DNA of 64,000 nucleotides from Pseudomonas sp. TH43 (GCF_016650635.1 NZ_JAEKFI010000001.1:1116001-1180000); one strand, 5' to 3'. Positions 26,404 to 37,694 are shown, counted from the first letter of the stretch. Notes: generated by a model not told the origin, from the letters alone. Translations and numbers: made by a program.

Positions 26404-27407
26404 CCTGGTTCACCCCTGAAGTGATCGATGTGATCCTGACGGTCATCAAAGCTATCGTGATTCTGCTGGCCGTCGTGGTCGCGGGCGCGTTGCTCAGCTT
26501 TGTCGAACGTCGCCTGCTGGGCTGGTGGCAGGACCGTTACGGTCCGAACCGCGTTGGCCCGTTTGGTATGTTCCAGATCGCCGCCGACATGCTGAAGATG
26601 TTCTTCAAGGAAGACTGGACCCCGCCGTTTGCCGACAAAGTGATCTTCACTTTGGCACCGGTGGTGGCCATGTCCGCCTTGCTGATCGCGTTTGCGATCA
26701 TCCCGATCACCCCGACCTGGGGCGTCGCGGATCTGAACATCGGCTTGCTGTTCTTCTTCGCCATGGCCGGTCTGTCGGTCTACGCGGTGTTGTTCGCCGG
26801 CTGGTCGAGTAACAACAAGTTCGCCCTGCTCGGTGCCTTGCGTGCTTCGGCGCAGACCGTGTCCTACGAAGTGTTCATGGGCCTCGCGCTGATGGGCATC
26901 GTAGTACAGGTCGGCTCGTTCAACATGCGCGACATCGTCGAGTACCAGGCACAGAACCTGTGGTTCATCATTCCGCAGTTCTTCGGCTTCTGTACCTTCT
27001 TCATCGCTGGCGTCGCCGTGACTCACCGTCACCCGTTCGACCAGCCGGAAGCGGAACAGGAACTGGCCGACGGTTACCACATTGAATACGCCGGTATGAA
27101 ATGGGGCATGTTCTTCGTTGGTGAATACATCGGCATCATCTTGATCTCGGCGCTGCTGGTCACCCTGTTCTTCGGTGGCTGGCACGGTCCGTTCGGCATC
27201 TTGCCGCAACTGTCCTTCCTCTGGTTCGCACTGAAGACCGCGTTCTTCATCATGCTGTTCATCTTGCTGCGCGCTTCTATTCCGCGTCCGCGTTATGACC
27301 AGGTGATGGATTTCAGCTGGAAATTCTGCCTGCCACTGACCCTGATCAATTTGCTGGTGACCGCTGCGGTCGTGTTGTGGAACACGCCTGCAGTCGCGGT
27401 TCAGTGA
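26400..27407 (+). CDS. nuoH: NADH-quinone oxidoreductase subunit H
   Basis: 335-residue membrane subunit next to the quinone chamber. Multiple hydrophobic helices; conserved [21 protein letters not shown] and the acidic [14 protein letters not shown] loop are present. Confidence 0.97.
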   Translation: MTWFTPEVIDVILTVIKAIVILLAVVVAGALLSFVERRLLGWWQDRYGPNRVGPFGMFQIAADMLKMFFKEDWTPPFADKVIFTLAPVVAMSALLIAFAIIPITPTWGVADLNIGLLFFFAMAGLSVYAVLFAGWSSNNKFALLGALRASAQTVSYEVFMGLALMGIVVQVGSFNMRDIVEYQAQNLWFIIPQFFGFCTFFIAGVAVTHRHPFDQPEAEQELADGYHIEYAGMKWGMFFVGEYIGIILISALLVTLFFGGWHGPFGILPQLSFLWFALKTAFFIMLFILLRASIPRPRYDQVMDFSWKFCLPLTLINLLVTAAVVLWNTPAVAVQ

Positions 27408-27418
27408 GGATTTGACCC

Positions 27419-27967
27419 ATGTTCAAATATATTGGCGACATCGTTAAGGGTACTGGTACCCAGTTGCGCAGCCTGGTCATGGTCTTCGGCCATGGCTTCC
27501 GCAAGCGTGACACCCTGCAATACCCGGAAGAAGCGGTCTACCTGCCACCACGCTACCGTGGTCGTATCGTCCTGACCCGCGACCCCGACGGCGAAGAGCG
27601 TTGCGTAGCCTGCAACCTGTGCGCCGTGGCTTGCCCGGTGGGTTGCATCTCGCTGCAGAAAGCTGAAACCGAAGACGGTCGCTGGTACCCGGACTTCTTC
27701 CGTATCAACTTCTCGCGCTGCATTTTCTGCGGTCTCTGCGAGGAAGCCTGTCCGACCACCGCAATCCAGCTGACACCGGATTTCGAGATGGCCGAGTTCA
27801 AACGTCAGGACCTGGTGTACGAGAAAGAAGATCTGTTGATCTCCGGCCCCGGCAAAAACCCTGATTACAACTTCTATCGTGTTGCAGGTATGGCAATCGC
27901 TGGCAAGCCGAAAGGCTCCGCACAGAACGAAGCCGAACCGATCAACGTGAAGAGCTTGCTGCCTTAA
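27419..27967 (+). CDS. nuoI: NADH-quinone oxidoreductase subunit I
   Basis: 182-residue ferredoxin-like subunit with two classical [4Fe-4S] motifs, [12 protein letters not shown] and [12 protein letters not shown] (clusters N6a and N6b). Starts 11 bp after nuoH. Confidence 0.98.
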   Translation: MFKYIGDIVKGTGTQLRSLVMVFGHGFRKRDTLQYPEEAVYLPPRYRGRIVLTRDPDGEERCVACNLCAVACPVGCISLQKAETEDGRWYPDFFRINFSRCIFCGLCEEACPTTAIQLTPDFEMAEFKRQDLVYEKEDLLISGPGKNPDYNFYRVAGMAIAGKPKGSAQNEAEPINVKSLLP

Positions 27968-27976
27968 GGAAGAACG

Positions 27977-28477
27977 ATGGAATTCGCTTTCTATTTCGCA
28001 TCGGGTATCGCTGTTGTGGCCACGCTACGTGTGGTCACCAACACCAACCCTGTGCACGCCCTGCTCTACCTGATCATCTCGTTGATCGCTGTGGCCATGA
28101 CCTTCTTCGCACTCGGCGCGCCGTTCGCCGGCGTGCTGGAAGTGATCGCCTACGCCGGCGCCATCATGGTGCTGTTCGTGTTCGTGGTGATGATGCTCAA
28201 CCTCGGCCCCGCCGCAGTTCAGCAAGAACGCGCCTGGCTCAAGCCCGGTATCTGGGCAGGGCCGGTGATTCTTGCCGCGCTGCTGCTGGCCGAACTGCTG
28301 TATGTGCTGTTCGCTCACCAGAGCGGCCAGGCCATCGGCCACACCACCGTAGACGCGAAAGCCGTGGGCATCAGCCTGTTCGGCCCGTACCTGCTGGTGG
28401 TCGAACTCGCCTCGATGTTGCTGCTTGCTGCAGCCGTCACGGCGTTCCATTTGGGCCGTAACGAGGCGAAGGAGTAA
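27977..28477 (+). CDS. nuoJ: NADH-quinone oxidoreductase subunit J
   Basis: 166-residue membrane subunit with five predicted hydrophobic stretches. The [20 protein letters not shown] helix is characteristic. 9-bp spacing from nuoI. Confidence 0.96.
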   Translation: MEFAFYFASGIAVVATLRVVTNTNPVHALLYLIISLIAVAMTFFALGAPFAGVLEVIAYAGAIMVLFVFVVMMLNLGPAAVQQERAWLKPGIWAGPVILAALLLAELLYVLFAHQSGQAIGHTTVDAKAVGISLFGPYLLVVELASMLLLAAAVTAFHLGRNEAKE

Positions 28478-28480
28478 GTC

Positions 28481-28789
28481 ATGCCTGCTATCCCTCTCGA
28501 ACATGGATTGGCCGTCGCCGGCATCCTGTTCTGCCTTGGTCTGGTCGGCCTGATGGTCCGCCGCAACATTTTGTTCGTGTTGATGAGTCTGGAAGTGATG
28601 ATGAACGCCTCTGCACTGGCGTTCATTGTTGCGGGCGCCCGTTGGGGCCAGCCGGATGGACAGATCATGTTCATCCTGGTGATCAGCCTTGCAGCCGCCG
28701 AGGCCAGTATTGGTCTGGCGATCCTGCTGCAACTGTATCGCCGCTTCCACACGCTCGATATCGACGCTGCCAGTGAGATGCGCGGATGA
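28481..28789 (+). CDS. nuoK: NADH-quinone oxidoreductase subunit K
   Basis: 102-residue subunit with three helices. Buried glutamates in SLEVMMNA and [11 protein letters not shown] correspond to the conserved proton-path residues. Overlaps nuoL by 4 bp. Confidence 0.96.
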   Translation: MPAIPLEHGLAVAGILFCLGLVGLMVRRNILFVLMSLEVMMNASALAFIVAGARWGQPDGQIMFILVISLAAAEASIGLAILLQLYRRFHTLDIDAASEMRG

Positions 28790-30639
28790 ACCTGATCTTT
28801 CTGACTTTCGTATTCCCTCTGATCGGTTTCCTGCTGCTGTCGTTCTCCCGTGGACGCTGGTCGGAAAACCTCTCGGCGCTGATCGGCGTGGGTTCCATTG
28901 GCTTGTCGGCGATTGTCGCCGCCTACGTCATCTGGCAATTCAACGTTGCGCCACCCGAAGGCGGTCACTACACCCTGGTGCTGTGGAAGTGGATGGCGGT
29001 AGAAGGCTTCAAGCCTGACTTCGCCCTCTACGTCGACGGCCTGTCGATCACCATGCTCGGCGTGGTGGTTGGTGTCGGTTTCCTGATCCACCTGTTCGCG
29101 TCCTGGTACATGCGCGGCGAAGCGGGTTACTCGCGCTTCTTCTCGTACACCAACCTGTTTATCGCCAGCATGCTGTTCCTGGTACTCGGCGATAACCTGT
29201 TGTTCCTGTACTTCGGCTGGGAAGGTGTGGGCCTGTGCTCTTACCTGTTGATCGGTTTCTACTACAGCAACCGCAACAACGGTAACGCCGCACTCAAAGC
29301 CTTCATCGTGACCCGGATCGGCGACGTGTTCATGGCCATCGGCCTGTTCATCCTGTTCCAGCAAGTGGGCACGTTGAACATCCAGGAACTGCTGGTGCTG
29401 GCACCGCAGAAATTCCAGGTCGGCGACTTCTGGATCACCCTGGCGACCCTGATGCTGCTGGGTGGTGCGGTCGGTAAATCGGCGCAACTGCCACTGCAAA
29501 CCTGGCTCGCGGACGCGATGGCTGGCCCGACCCCGGTGTCGGCACTGATCCACGCCGCAACCATGGTGACCGCTGGTGTCTACCTGATCGCCCGTACCCA
29601 CGGTCTGTTCACCCTGGCGCCGGAAATTCTGCACCTGGTCGGCATCGTGGGTGGTGTGACGCTGGTTCTGGCAGGTTTCGCCGCACTGGTACAAACCGAC
29701 ATCAAACGTATCCTCGCCTACTCGACCATGAGCCAGATCGGCTACATGTTCCTGGCGCTGGGCGTTGGCGCATGGGATGGCGCGATTTTCCACCTGATGA
29801 CCCACGCCTTCTTCAAGGCCCTGCTGTTCCTTGCTTCCGGTGCGGTAATTGTTGCCTGCCACCACGAGCAGAACATCTTCAAGATGGGCGGTCTGTGGAA
29901 GAAACTGCCACTGGCCTACGCCAGCTTCATCGTCGGCGGCGCGGCACTGTCTGCCTTGCCACTGGTCACCGCAGGCTTCTACTCCAAGGACGAAATCCTT
30001 TGGGAAGCGTTTGCCAGCGGCAACCACGGTCTGCTTTACGCAGGTCTGGTCGGCGCATTCATGACTTCGCTGTACACCTTCCGCCTGATCTTCATCACGT
30101 TCCACGGTGAAGCCAAGACTGAAGCCCACGCCGGTCACGGCATCGCTCACTGGCTGCCACTGTCGGTACTGATCGTACTGTCGACTTTCGTCGGCGCCAT
30201 GATCGTTCCACCGCTGCACGGCGTACTGCCGGAAAGCGTTGGCCATGCCGGCGGCGAAGCCAAGCACAGTCTGGAAATCGCTTCGGGCGCCATCGCCTTG
30301 GCCGGTATCCTGCTGGCAGCGCTGCTGTTCCTCGGCAAGCGTCGCTTCGTCACAGCTATCGCCAACAGCGGCATTGGCCGTTTCCTTTCGGCCTGGTGGT
30401 TCGCTGCCTGGGGCTTCGACTGGATCTACGACAAACTGTTCGTCAAGCCTTACCTTGCGATCAGCCACATCCTGCGCAAAGACCCGCTCGACCAGACCAT
30501 CGGTCTGATCCCGCGTATGGCCAAGGGTGGTCACACTGCCCTGAGCCGCACCGAGACCGGTCAACTGCGTTGGTACGCTGCTTCGATGGCTGCTGGTGCC
30601 GTGCTGGTTATTGGCGCCATCGTGCTGGTAGCGGTCTGA
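28786..30639 (+). CDS. nuoL: NADH-quinone oxidoreductase subunit L
   Basis: 617-residue antiporter-like proton-pumping subunit. The [16 protein letters not shown] and [16 protein letters not shown] blocks contain the conserved Glu and Lys of the channel. The C-terminal region (after ~510) carries the long lateral helix and final anchor. Confidence 0.97.
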   Translation: MNLIFLTFVFPLIGFLLLSFSRGRWSENLSALIGVGSIGLSAIVAAYVIWQFNVAPPEGGHYTLVLWKWMAVEGFKPDFALYVDGLSITMLGVVVGVGFLIHLFASWYMRGEAGYSRFFSYTNLFIASMLFLVLGDNLLFLYFGWEGVGLCSYLLIGFYYSNRNNGNAALKAFIVTRIGDVFMAIGLFILFQQVGTLNIQELLVLAPQKFQVGDFWITLATLMLLGGAVGKSAQLPLQTWLADAMAGPTPVSALIHAATMVTAGVYLIARTHGLFTLAPEILHLVGIVGGVTLVLAGFAALVQTDIKRILAYSTMSQIGYMFLALGVGAWDGAIFHLMTHAFFKALLFLASGAVIVACHHEQNIFKMGGLWKKLPLAYASFIVGGAALSALPLVTAGFYSKDEILWEAFASGNHGLLYAGLVGAFMTSLYTFRLIFITFHGEAKTEAHAGHGIAHWLPLSVLIVLSTFVGAMIVPPLHGVLPESVGHAGGEAKHSLEIASGAIALAGILLAALLFLGKRRFVTAIANSGIGRFLSAWWFAAWGFDWIYDKLFVKPYLAISHILRKDPLDQTIGLIPRMAKGGHTALSRTETGQLRWYAASMAAGAVLVIGAIVLVAV

Positions 30640-30678
30640 TATGAACCTTGCGAATTTGCGAAAGGAAACGAGCCCGTC

Positions 30679-32211
30679 ATGATTCTGCCTTGGCTAATCC
30701 TGATCCCCTTCATCGGCGGCCTGCTGTGCTGGATGGGTGAGCGCTTCGGCGCTACCCTCCCCCGCTGGATTGCGCTGTTGACCATGACCCTGGAACTCGC
30801 CCTCGGCCTCTGGCTGTGGGCCCACGGTGACTATTCATTTGCTCCGGCGCCTGGCGCCGATCCGACCTGGGCGCTTGAGTTCAAGCATGTCTGGATCCAG
30901 CGCTTCGGCATCAACGTGCATCTGGCCCTCGACGGCCTGTCGCTGTTGATGATCCTGCTGACCGGTCTGCTGGGTATCCTCTCGGTACTCTGCTCGTGGA
31001 AAGAGATTCAACGTCACGTTGGCTTCTTCCACCTGAACCTGATGTGGATCCTGGGCGGCGTTGTCGGCGTGTTCCTCGCCCTCGACCTGTTCATGTTCTT
31101 CTTCTTCTGGGAAATGATGCTGGTGCCGATGTACTTCCTCATCGCGCTCTGGGGTCACAGTTCTTCGGACGGCAAGAAAACCCGGATCTACGCAGCGACC
31201 AAGTTCTTCATCTTCACGCAGGCTTCCGGCCTGATCATGTTGGTGGCGATCCTCGGTCTGGTACTGGTCAACTTCAACAACACTGGCGTGATTACCTTCA
31301 ACTACGCCGACCTGTTGAAAACCAAGATGTCGATGACCACCGAGTACATTCTGATGCTCGGCTTCTTCATCGCCTTCGCGGTCAAGCTGCCGGTCGTACC
31401 GTTCCACTCGTGGTTGCCTGATGCGCACGCCCAGGCGCCGACCGCAGGTTCCGTCGACCTCGCCGGTATCTTGCTGAAAACCGCTGCTTACGGTCTGCTG
31501 CGTTTCGCTCTGCCGCTGTTCCCTAACGCCTCGGCCGAGTTCGCGCCGATCGCCATGACCCTCGGTCTGATCGGGATCTTCTACGGTGCGTTCCTCGCTT
31601 TCGCGCAAACCGACATCAAGCGTCTGATTGCCTTCTCTTCCGTTTCCCACATGGGTTTCGTGTTGATCGGCATCTACTCCGGCAGCCAACTGGCCCTGCA
31701 AGGTGCAGTGATCCAGATGCTCGCGCACGGCGTGTCGGCAGCCGCACTGTTTATCCTCAGCGGTCAGTTGTACGAGCGTCTGCATACTCGTGACATGCGT
31801 GAGATGGGCGGTCTGTGGTCGCGTATCGCTTACCTGCCGGCGATCAGCCTGTTCTTTGCAGCCGCGTCGTTGGGTCTGCCGGGTACCGGTAACTTTGTCG
31901 GCGAGTTCCTGATTCTGATCGGCACTTTCGCCAGCGCTCCTTGGATCACTGCGATTGCCACGTCCGGTCTGGTGTTCGGTTCGGTCTACTCGCTGATCAT
32001 GATCCACCGTGCCTACTTCGGTCCGTCGAAATCGGATTCGATCCTGCACGGCATGGACGCTCGCGAACTGATCATGGTGCTGGGCCTTGCGGTACTGCTG
32101 ATTTACCTCGGCGTTTACCCGCAACCGTTCCTCGACACTTCTGCCGCCACGATGCATGGCGTGCAGCAGTGGCTCGGCACCGCCTTCACTCAACTCGCTT
32201 CGGCCCGGTAA
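30679..32211 (+). CDS. nuoM: NADH-quinone oxidoreductase subunit M
   Basis: 510-residue antiporter-like subunit with [20 protein letters not shown] and [20 protein letters not shown], the conserved Glu/Lys and proton-channel signature. 39-bp gap from nuoL with a GAAAGGAAACGAG ribosome-site region. Confidence 0.97.
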   Translation: MILPWLILIPFIGGLLCWMGERFGATLPRWIALLTMTLELALGLWLWAHGDYSFAPAPGADPTWALEFKHVWIQRFGINVHLALDGLSLLMILLTGLLGILSVLCSWKEIQRHVGFFHLNLMWILGGVVGVFLALDLFMFFFFWEMMLVPMYFLIALWGHSSSDGKKTRIYAATKFFIFTQASGLIMLVAILGLVLVNFNNTGVITFNYADLLKTKMSMTTEYILMLGFFIAFAVKLPVVPFHSWLPDAHAQAPTAGSVDLAGILLKTAAYGLLRFALPLFPNASAEFAPIAMTLGLIGIFYGAFLAFAQTDIKRLIAFSSVSHMGFVLIGIYSGSQLALQGAVIQMLAHGVSAAALFILSGQLYERLHTRDMREMGGLWSRIAYLPAISLFFAAASLGLPGTGNFVGEFLILIGTFASAPWITAIATSGLVFGSVYSLIMIHRAYFGPSKSDSILHGMDARELIMVLGLAVLLIYLGVYPQPFLDTSAATMHGVQQWLGTAFTQLASAR

Positions 32212-32218
32212 GAGCGCT

Positions 32219-33682
32219 ATGGAATTCACGATTCAACACTTTATTGCGCTTGCGCCACTGTTGATCACCAGCCTCACCATTATCGTGGTGATGCTGGCAA
32301 TCGCCTGGCGCCGCAACCACTCGCAGACCTTTCTGATCTCGGTCGCCGGTCTGAACCTGGCCTTGCTGTCGATCCTGCCAGCCCTGAAAGTCGCGCCTCT
32401 GGCCGTGACGCCATTGCTGCAGATCGACACCTTTGCCTGCCTGTACATGGCGCTGATCCTGGTCGCCACTCTCGCTTGCGTCACCCTCGCCCACGCCTAT
32501 CTGGGCGATGGCGGTTCGGGTTACCCGGGCAACCGTGAAGAACTCTACCTGCTGATCCTGATGGCCGCCGCCGGTGGTCTGGTTCTGGTCAGCGCGCAGC
32601 ACCTGGCCGGTTTGTTCATCGGTCTGGAACTGCTCTCGGTACCGGTTTACGGTCTGGTGGCTTACGCCTTCTTCAACAAGCGTTCGCTGGAAGCCGGCAT
32701 CAAGTACATGGTGCTGTCGGCCGCCGGTTCCGCGTTCCTGCTGTTCGGTATGGCGCTGCTGTACGCAGACGCCGGTTCGCTGAGCTTCACCGGTATCGGT
32801 CAGGCCCTGGCGGCTACCGGTCTGCCAAGCCCGCTGGCCCAACTGGGCCTGGGCATGATGTTGATCGGTCTGGCGTTCAAGCTGTCGCTGGTACCGTTCC
32901 ACCTGTGGACGCCGGACGTCTACGAAGGTGCTCCGGCACCGGTGGCTGCGTTCCTCGCGACCGCTTCCAAGGTTGCGGTGTTTGCGGTGATGGTGCGTCT
33001 GTTTCAGATCTCGCCTGCCGCAAGCAGTGGCGTACTGAGCGACGTGCTGACCGTCATCGCTATCGCTTCGATCCTGTTCGGTAACCTGCTGGCCCTGACC
33101 CAGAGCAACCTCAAGCGTCTGCTCGGTTACTCGTCCATCGCGCACTTCGGCTACCTGCTGATCGCACTGGTGGCGAGCAAGGGTCTGGCGGTGGAAGCCA
33201 TCGGCGTGTACCTGGTTACTTACGTGATCACCAGCCTCGGCGCGTTCGGCGTGATCACCCTGATGTCCTCGCCGTACAACGGCCGTGACGCCGACGCACT
33301 GTACGAGTACCGCGGCCTGTTCTGGCGCCGTCCGTACCTGACCGCCGTACTGACCGTGATGATGCTGTCGCTGGCCGGTATCCCACTGACCGCAGGCTTC
33401 ATCGGCAAGTTCTACATCATCGCTACCGGTGTTGAATCGCACCAATGGTGGCTGGTCGGTTCGCTGGTACTGGGCAGCGCCATCGGCGTTTTCTACTACC
33501 TGCGCGTGATGGTCACCCTGTACCTGATCGAGCCAAACCTGCGTCGCCACGATGCGCAACTGCACTGGGAACAGAAGGCAGGCGGCGTGATGCTGCTGGC
33601 CATCGCCCTGGTTGCGTTCTTCCTCGGTGTTTACCCGCAGCCGTTGCTGACACTGGTTCAGCAGGCGGGTCTGGCGGGCTGA
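32219..33682 (+). CDS. nuoN: NADH-quinone oxidoreductase subunit N
   Basis: 487-residue antiporter-like subunit and last gene of the nuo operon. Blocks [17 protein letters not shown] and [20 protein letters not shown] are diagnostic. The start at 32219 ([13 protein letters not shown]) is 7 bp after nuoM; the frame from 32156 lies inside nuoM. Confidence 0.96.
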   Translation: MEFTIQHFIALAPLLITSLTIIVVMLAIAWRRNHSQTFLISVAGLNLALLSILPALKVAPLAVTPLLQIDTFACLYMALILVATLACVTLAHAYLGDGGSGYPGNREELYLLILMAAAGGLVLVSAQHLAGLFIGLELLSVPVYGLVAYAFFNKRSLEAGIKYMVLSAAGSAFLLFGMALLYADAGSLSFTGIGQALAATGLPSPLAQLGLGMMLIGLAFKLSLVPFHLWTPDVYEGAPAPVAAFLATASKVAVFAVMVRLFQISPAASSGVLSDVLTVIAIASILFGNLLALTQSNLKRLLGYSSIAHFGYLLIALVASKGLAVEAIGVYLVTYVITSLGAFGVITLMSSPYNGRDADALYEYRGLFWRRPYLTAVLTVMMLSLAGIPLTAGFIGKFYIIATGVESHQWWLVGSLVLGSAIGVFYYLRVMVTLYLIEPNLRRHDAQLHWEQKAGGVMLLAIALVAFFLGVYPQPLLTLVQQAGLAG

Positions 33683-33708
33683 TAGCTCCGCTGGAACTGG
33701 CAACAAAT

Positions 33709-33737
33709 GAAAACGGCACCTTCGGGTGCCGTTTTTG
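33709..33737 (+). terminator. Terminator of the nuo operon
   Basis: AAACGGCACC-TTCG-GGTGCCGTTTTTGTTTG, 27 bp after nuoN. Confidence 0.93.
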
Positions 33738-33769
33738 TTTGTTGCAGATCATCGGAATTACGTGCCCCC

Positions 33770-33803
33770 CTGTAGGAGCTGCCGAAGGCTGCGATCTTTT
33801 GAT
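33770..33803 (+). repeat. REP half-site ('GTAGGAGCTGCCGAAGGCTG' type)
   Basis: Single arm identical in sequence to 1466-1499, adjacent to the 3' end of the GNAT gene. Confidence 0.7.
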
Positions 33804-33805
33804 CT

Positions 33806-34273
33806 TTACCCCAACGTCTTCACCATCGGCACGCACGCCAGTTGCAGCCCTGAAGGTGATTGGTAAATCGCACTCCCCTCCCCCACATAACCGCAGCGCC
33901 GATAGAAATCGACGGCGTTCAACGTTGCATCCAGACACACCTCGGCCAGCCCCAGATCCCGAGCCAGATCTTCAAGAAAATACAGAACGCGCGTGCCCAA
34001 CCCCCGCTGCATGAAATCAGGAAGAATAAAGATCGCACCGATTTCACGATGCTGCAGATCAAGCATCCCGGTCGCTACCGCCTCACCGTCCACACACCCC
34101 AGATAGAAATGCTTTGCCATGAGTGTGTCGTAACCGTCCTCGGCCGAACCTCTCGTCCAATCGAGCATCTGCTGCTCGCTGTAGGCACCGATGCATTGAT
34201 GCCGAATCGCTTGTCGGCGAATGTCGAACGCTATTCGCGCATCGTCCAGTGTGGCTCTTCTGATTTCGAACAT
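33806..34273 (-). CDS. GNAT family N-acetyltransferase
   Basis: 155 residues. Acetyl-CoA-binding segment FILPDFMQRGLGTRVLYFLE and C-terminal LDATLNAVDFYRRCGYV are typical of the GNAT fold. Substrate unknown. Start ATG at 34273 (MFEIRRATLDDAR) follows GGAGAG; the longer frame to 34360 would run through a terminator. It stands alone between the nuo operon and a candidate sRNA. Confidence 0.88.
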   Translation of the reverse strand: MFEIRRATLDDARIAFDIRRQAIRHQCIGAYSEQQMLDWTRGSAEDGYDTLMAKHFYLGCVDGEAVATGMLDLQHREIGAIFILPDFMQRGLGTRVLYFLEDLARDLGLAEVCLDATLNAVDFYRRCGYVGEGSAIYQSPSGLQLACVPMVKTLG

Positions 34274-34305
34274 TTCTCTCTCCATGAGCCACGTGCGGAC
34301 GGTGC

Positions 34306-34440
34306 ATGAAAAAGCCCCGTCCATCACTGGCGGGGCTTCGGGTAACACGTCAAATGGCAAACACGTATGACCTTATGGCCCGCCGGAAGCGGTCATAGAG
34401 GAACACATCATGGTCATTCGGTGTTGGGTATTCATGACTG
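34306..34440 (-). ncRNA. Candidate small RNA (possibly RgsA/P16-like)
   Basis: On the minus strand an intrinsic terminator (34307-34335: AAGCCCCG-N11-CGGGGCTTTTT) stands in front of the GNAT gene with no open reading frame to serve. Upstream lie a second stem (TATGACC/GGTCATA, 34366-34397) and a CACTAT -10-like box at 34442-34449, giving a transcript near 130 nt. Pseudomonas has a stress/stationary-phase sRNA of similar size (RgsA/P16). That identity is my recollection-based guess; the terminator and stem are what I see. Confidence 0.45.
34307..34335 (-). terminator. Orphan terminator upstream of GNAT gene
   Basis: Minus-strand GAAGCCCCG-N11-CGGGGCTTTTTC; it ends a transcript arriving from the right, where no gene exists on this strand. 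Confidence 0.8.
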
Positions 34441-34494
34441 GATAGTGCTGTGGATTGTTCCGACTCGTCAATCGCGAAGTTTCCCCTAAACCCA

Positions 34495-34587
34495 TGTGGC
34501 AGCGTGGCTTGCCCGCGATGGCGCCGGCACATTCAGCATCATCATTACCTGACCCAACGCTTTCGCGGGCAAGCCCGCTCCCACAGG
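34495..34587. repeat. REPIN, 'GGCTTGCCCGCGATGG' type
   Basis: Arms TGTGGCAGCGTGGCTTGCCC and GGGCAAGCCCGCTCCCACA around a ~45-bp spacer, upstream of the porin gene. The left arm is diverged. Confidence 0.8.
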
Positions 34588-34793
34588 TTTCAGTGGTGTT
34601 CATAAATCCAGGTATACCCGCATGGCTTGGCGTTACAGCCACATGACGAAATTGTAATTGCCCCATCACCTTGGCGTTATCCGCAGCTTGCAACGATGTG
34701 ACCCGGCGACCAATGCCGGCGGGCGCCTGCCCGTCGAACAATAAAACCCACGCCGAAGCACGTTCCCGTTCTGCCGAACCCAAGGAGTGTTTG

Positions 34794-36119
34794 ATGGTTA
34801 ACAATACAAAAATGTCGATAGCCGCCTTAGCAGTGATGGTCGGCTCCGGGCCGTCCATGGTCTTTGCAGAAGACAAGCCTGAAGGCTTTGTCGAAGGCAG
34901 CAGCCTGACGGTGCTCAACCGTAACTTCTACTTCAATCGTGATCACCGCAACGGCCAGTCCAGCCCTACGGGTAACGGCTATTCCGAAGCGTGGGCGCAT
35001 GCGGTGATCAGCAAGTTCGAATCCGGGTTTACTCAAGGCACCGTTGGGGTCGGTGTTGATGCGTTTGCCATAATCGGCTTGAAACTTGATACCGGTGACG
35101 GGCGCAACGGCGGGCGCAGTTCGTTCGATGTGCTGCCGGTCAACAGCGACGGCAAAGCGCGGGACGAATACACCAAGTTTGGTGGCGCGGCCAAAGTGCG
35201 CGCATTCGATACGGTGGTCAAAGTTGGCGATGTGTTCCCGGCCAACCCGGTGGTTGCCGCTGGCGATTCGCGCTTGCTGCCGGAAAGCTTTCGCGGCGTG
35301 ACAGCGACCAACACCAGCATCGAAGGACTCTCGATTCAGGGCGGTCGATTGCACGCGATGAGCCAACCGGTGTCCAGCGACATGCGCGAGAACTTCGCGA
35401 CCTTCTACGCCGGCCCGGTCAATTCGCCGTGGATCGCTTACGGTGGTGGCGATTATGCGCTGAACAAGAACCTCAGTTTCAGCCTCTACTCCAGCCGTCT
35501 CAAAGACGCCTGGAATCAGTATTACGCCGGTACCGCCTGGACCTATCCGCTCTCCGATGACCTGTCGCTGTTCGGTGGCCTGAACTATTACAAGGCTGTC
35601 GATGAAGGCAAACAACTGCTCGGCGAGTTCGATAACAACATCTGGAGCGGCCGCGTCGGCGTGAAACTCGGCGCGCATTCCGTGGCCCTGTCGCACCAGC
35701 GCAACAACGGTAATGACGACTTTGATTACCTGCGTCAGTCCGACTCGATCTTCCTCGACAACTCCATCCAGTACAGCGACTTCAACTCACCCAAGGAACG
35801 TTCGTGGATGGTCCGTTACGACCTCGACATGAGCGCTTACGGCGTACCAGGTCTGTCGTTCATGACCCGTTATGCGCGCGGCACCGACGCCGACTATTCC
35901 AACGCCAACGCCGTGTACATGCGCCGCGATGCCGAGGGTAATCCGCTGACCGACCAGAAGCGTTGGGAGCGCGATGTCGAAGTCAAATACGTGGTGCAAA
36001 GCGGCTCGATGAAAGACCTGTCGCTGCGCTTGCGCCAGGCCACGACCCGCGCCACGGCGTTTGAATCGGACCTTGATGAGGTGCGGGTGATTGTCGAATA
36101 CCCGCTGGCAATTCTCTGA
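34794..36119 (+). CDS. OprD-family outer-membrane porin
   Basis: 441-residue OprD/Occ-type specific channel. Signal peptide MVNNTKMSIAALAVMV...VFAED (cleavage near residue 26), then EGSSLTVLNRNFYFNRD, the usual first strand of the family, and alternating beta-strand pattern to a C-terminal VIVEYPLAIL. Such porins take up amino acids, aromatic or small organic acids; the substrate cannot be read here. The start at 34794 follows AAGGAG. A CA motif AACAATAA (34737-34744) lies ~50 nt upstream and could allow Hfq/Crc control. Confidence 0.93.
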   Translation: MVNNTKMSIAALAVMVGSGPSMVFAEDKPEGFVEGSSLTVLNRNFYFNRDHRNGQSSPTGNGYSEAWAHAVISKFESGFTQGTVGVGVDAFAIIGLKLDTGDGRNGGRSSFDVLPVNSDGKARDEYTKFGGAAKVRAFDTVVKVGDVFPANPVVAAGDSRLLPESFRGVTATNTSIEGLSIQGGRLHAMSQPVSSDMRENFATFYAGPVNSPWIAYGGGDYALNKNLSFSLYSSRLKDAWNQYYAGTAWTYPLSDDLSLFGGLNYYKAVDEGKQLLGEFDNNIWSGRVGVKLGAHSVALSHQRNNGNDDFDYLRQSDSIFLDNSIQYSDFNSPKERSWMVRYDLDMSAYGVPGLSFMTRYARGTDADYSNANAVYMRRDAEGNPLTDQKRWERDVEVKYVVQSGSMKDLSLRLRQATTRATAFESDLDEVRVIVEYPLAIL

Positions 36120-36184
36120 ATCCACGAGCACAACACATTCACCTTTAGAAGCTCCTTGCTCCTTTGGTAAGAGGTGAATCTTTT

Positions 36185-36208
36185 GGCGTCCTTCGGGGCG
36201 CCTTTTTT
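36185..36208 (+). terminator. Terminator of porin gene
   Basis: GGCGTC-CTTC-GGGGCGCC followed by six T (with a G-U pair). Confidence 0.85.
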
Positions 36209-36326
36209 ATGCCCGGCATTCACCTGCACATGTGGCGTTTAATGAATTCGGCATCGCGTTCTTGACCAACCCGCAGGCCACCTGCCATCGTCGCGGGCGC
36301 TGAATAACAAGAATAATGAGGAACCG

Positions 36327-37511
36327 ATGGGTAGCCGTAAAAATCTGGAAATCGAGTACTTGCGAGGGATCGCTGTCGGCATGACCTTTTTTTGTCATGT
36401 CACGATGATGCTGCCGTTTCATACCGACACGCTGCTGAGAATTTTCTCGATTTACATGCCTTGGAGCGGAGTCGACCTGTTCTTTTGTATTTCCGGTTTC
36501 GTTGTCAGCAAGGCTTATCTGGACTACTTCGACAAGCACCGCACACAAGGTCAGTTCGGGCTGGCAGCCGCCAGTTTCTGGTTGCGCCGCGCCTATCGTC
36601 TGCTGCCGACTGCCTGGCTGTGGATACTGATTCCGTTGTTCTTTTCCATCGCCTTCAACCAGTCCAACGCCTTCGGTTCGTGGTTCGACAATCTGCGCAA
36701 TGCCACCGCTGTGGCGACATTCAGCGCCAACCTGGCGAAGCACTACAATTTGATCGGGCCCAGCCCCCAATACTGGAGCCTGGCACTTGAAGAGCAGTTC
36801 TATTTCCTGTTCCCGTTTTTCCTGCTGTTTATCACGGCTGCGCGCTGGCGCGTGATTGCTCTGATCGCGCTTATTGCCTTGCAATTCGGCCTGGATCGCA
36901 ATCCTTATGGGGCGCCCCTCGGCGCGATGCTCGGTGACTTCCGCCTGGATGCGTTGTTATGGGGGATTCTCCTCTGCCTGTTCACCCGCACCCGTCTCTA
37001 TCAACAGATAGAACCTCGCGGACTCGGTCAGGGCGTACTCAAACCCCTGCTTTGCACCTTATTTCTGCTGTACATGCTGGGCGCGGTTGCGATCCAACTG
37101 ATAGCCCTGCCGATCGCCGTCGGCATGGTCGCCATCGTCTCGGTGATCATTGTCTGGCTGGCGAGTTATCAGAACGGCTACATCTACTGCCCAGCCGTTT
37201 TGCGCGGTCTCATGCAATGGCTCGGTTCAAGATCCTACGCGCTGTACGTCATCCACGTTTTCACCAACCATCTGAGCACCGAAATCTGGACCCGTGTCGC
37301 CGCCAGCCAAGGCGTACCGCTGGATAGCAGCTTTACCGTTGAATTGCTGGCGACGTCGATCGGGATATTGCTGGTGTTGAGCGAACTGAACTACCGCTTT
37401 ATCGAAACACCACTGCGCAAACGCGGCGCAGAGATTGCCCAGCGCAAGTTAAGGAACGAAGCGCAGCCCGTTTCGGCCGTTGCAGGCACAGCGCCATTGC
37501 CTTTCAAGTAG
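36327..37511 (+). CDS. Acyltransferase family 3 membrane protein (OafA/YrhL-like)
   Basis: 394 residues with about ten hydrophobic helices. N-terminal LEIEYLRGIAVGMTFFCHV has the catalytic-type His and Arg region of the family, and WSLALEEQFYFLFPFFL is the second hallmark. Such enzymes O-acetylate surface polysaccharides or lipids; the acceptor is unknown and no polysaccharide genes flank it. Monocistronic with its own terminator. Confidence 0.9.
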   Translation: MGSRKNLEIEYLRGIAVGMTFFCHVTMMLPFHTDTLLRIFSIYMPWSGVDLFFCISGFVVSKAYLDYFDKHRTQGQFGLAAASFWLRRAYRLLPTAWLWILIPLFFSIAFNQSNAFGSWFDNLRNATAVATFSANLAKHYNLIGPSPQYWSLALEEQFYFLFPFFLLFITAARWRVIALIALIALQFGLDRNPYGAPLGAMLGDFRLDALLWGILLCLFTRTRLYQQIEPRGLGQGVLKPLLCTLFLLYMLGAVAIQLIALPIAVGMVAIVSVIIVWLASYQNGYIYCPAVLRGLMQWLGSRSYALYVIHVFTNHLSTEIWTRVAASQGVPLDSSFTVELLATSIGILLVLSELNYRFIETPLRKRGAEIAQRKLRNEAQPVSAVAGTAPLPFK

Positions 37512-37533
37512 AGCCGCAGTAGCGGCTCTTCCC
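37509..37533 (+). terminator. Terminator of acyltransferase gene
   Basis: AGAGCCGC-AGTA-GCGGCTCTTCCCTTT directly at the stop codon. Confidence 0.8.
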
Positions 37534-37599
37534 TTTAGGAACCGCTTAATCGCAAAGGCCACTCGCCAGAGTTCCCCGTTTGCAAAACGGGACACGGAC

Positions 37600-37680
37600 G
37601 CTGCCGAAGGCTGCGATCTTTTGACTTTGGCTTGTTAAAAAACCAGATCAAAAGATCGCAGCCTTCGGCAGCTCCTACAG
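37600..37680. repeat. REPIN, 'GCTGCCGAAGGCTGCGATC' type
   Basis: Complete inverted pair (GCTGCCGAAGGCTGCGATC and its inverse, ending in CTCCTACAG) with a short A/T-rich spacer. Halves of this type also occur at 1466 and 33770. Confidence 0.9.
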
Positions 37681-37694
37681 AGGGTTGCGGGGCC

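Noticed and set aside
22194..32229. Long minus-strand frames across nuoF-nuoN (e.g. 22194-23981, 28315-30564, 30835-32229)
   Set aside because: All are opposite complex I genes of unmistakable identity and are rich in His/Gln/Glu/Asp, as expected from reverse reading of codons for hydrophobic helices.
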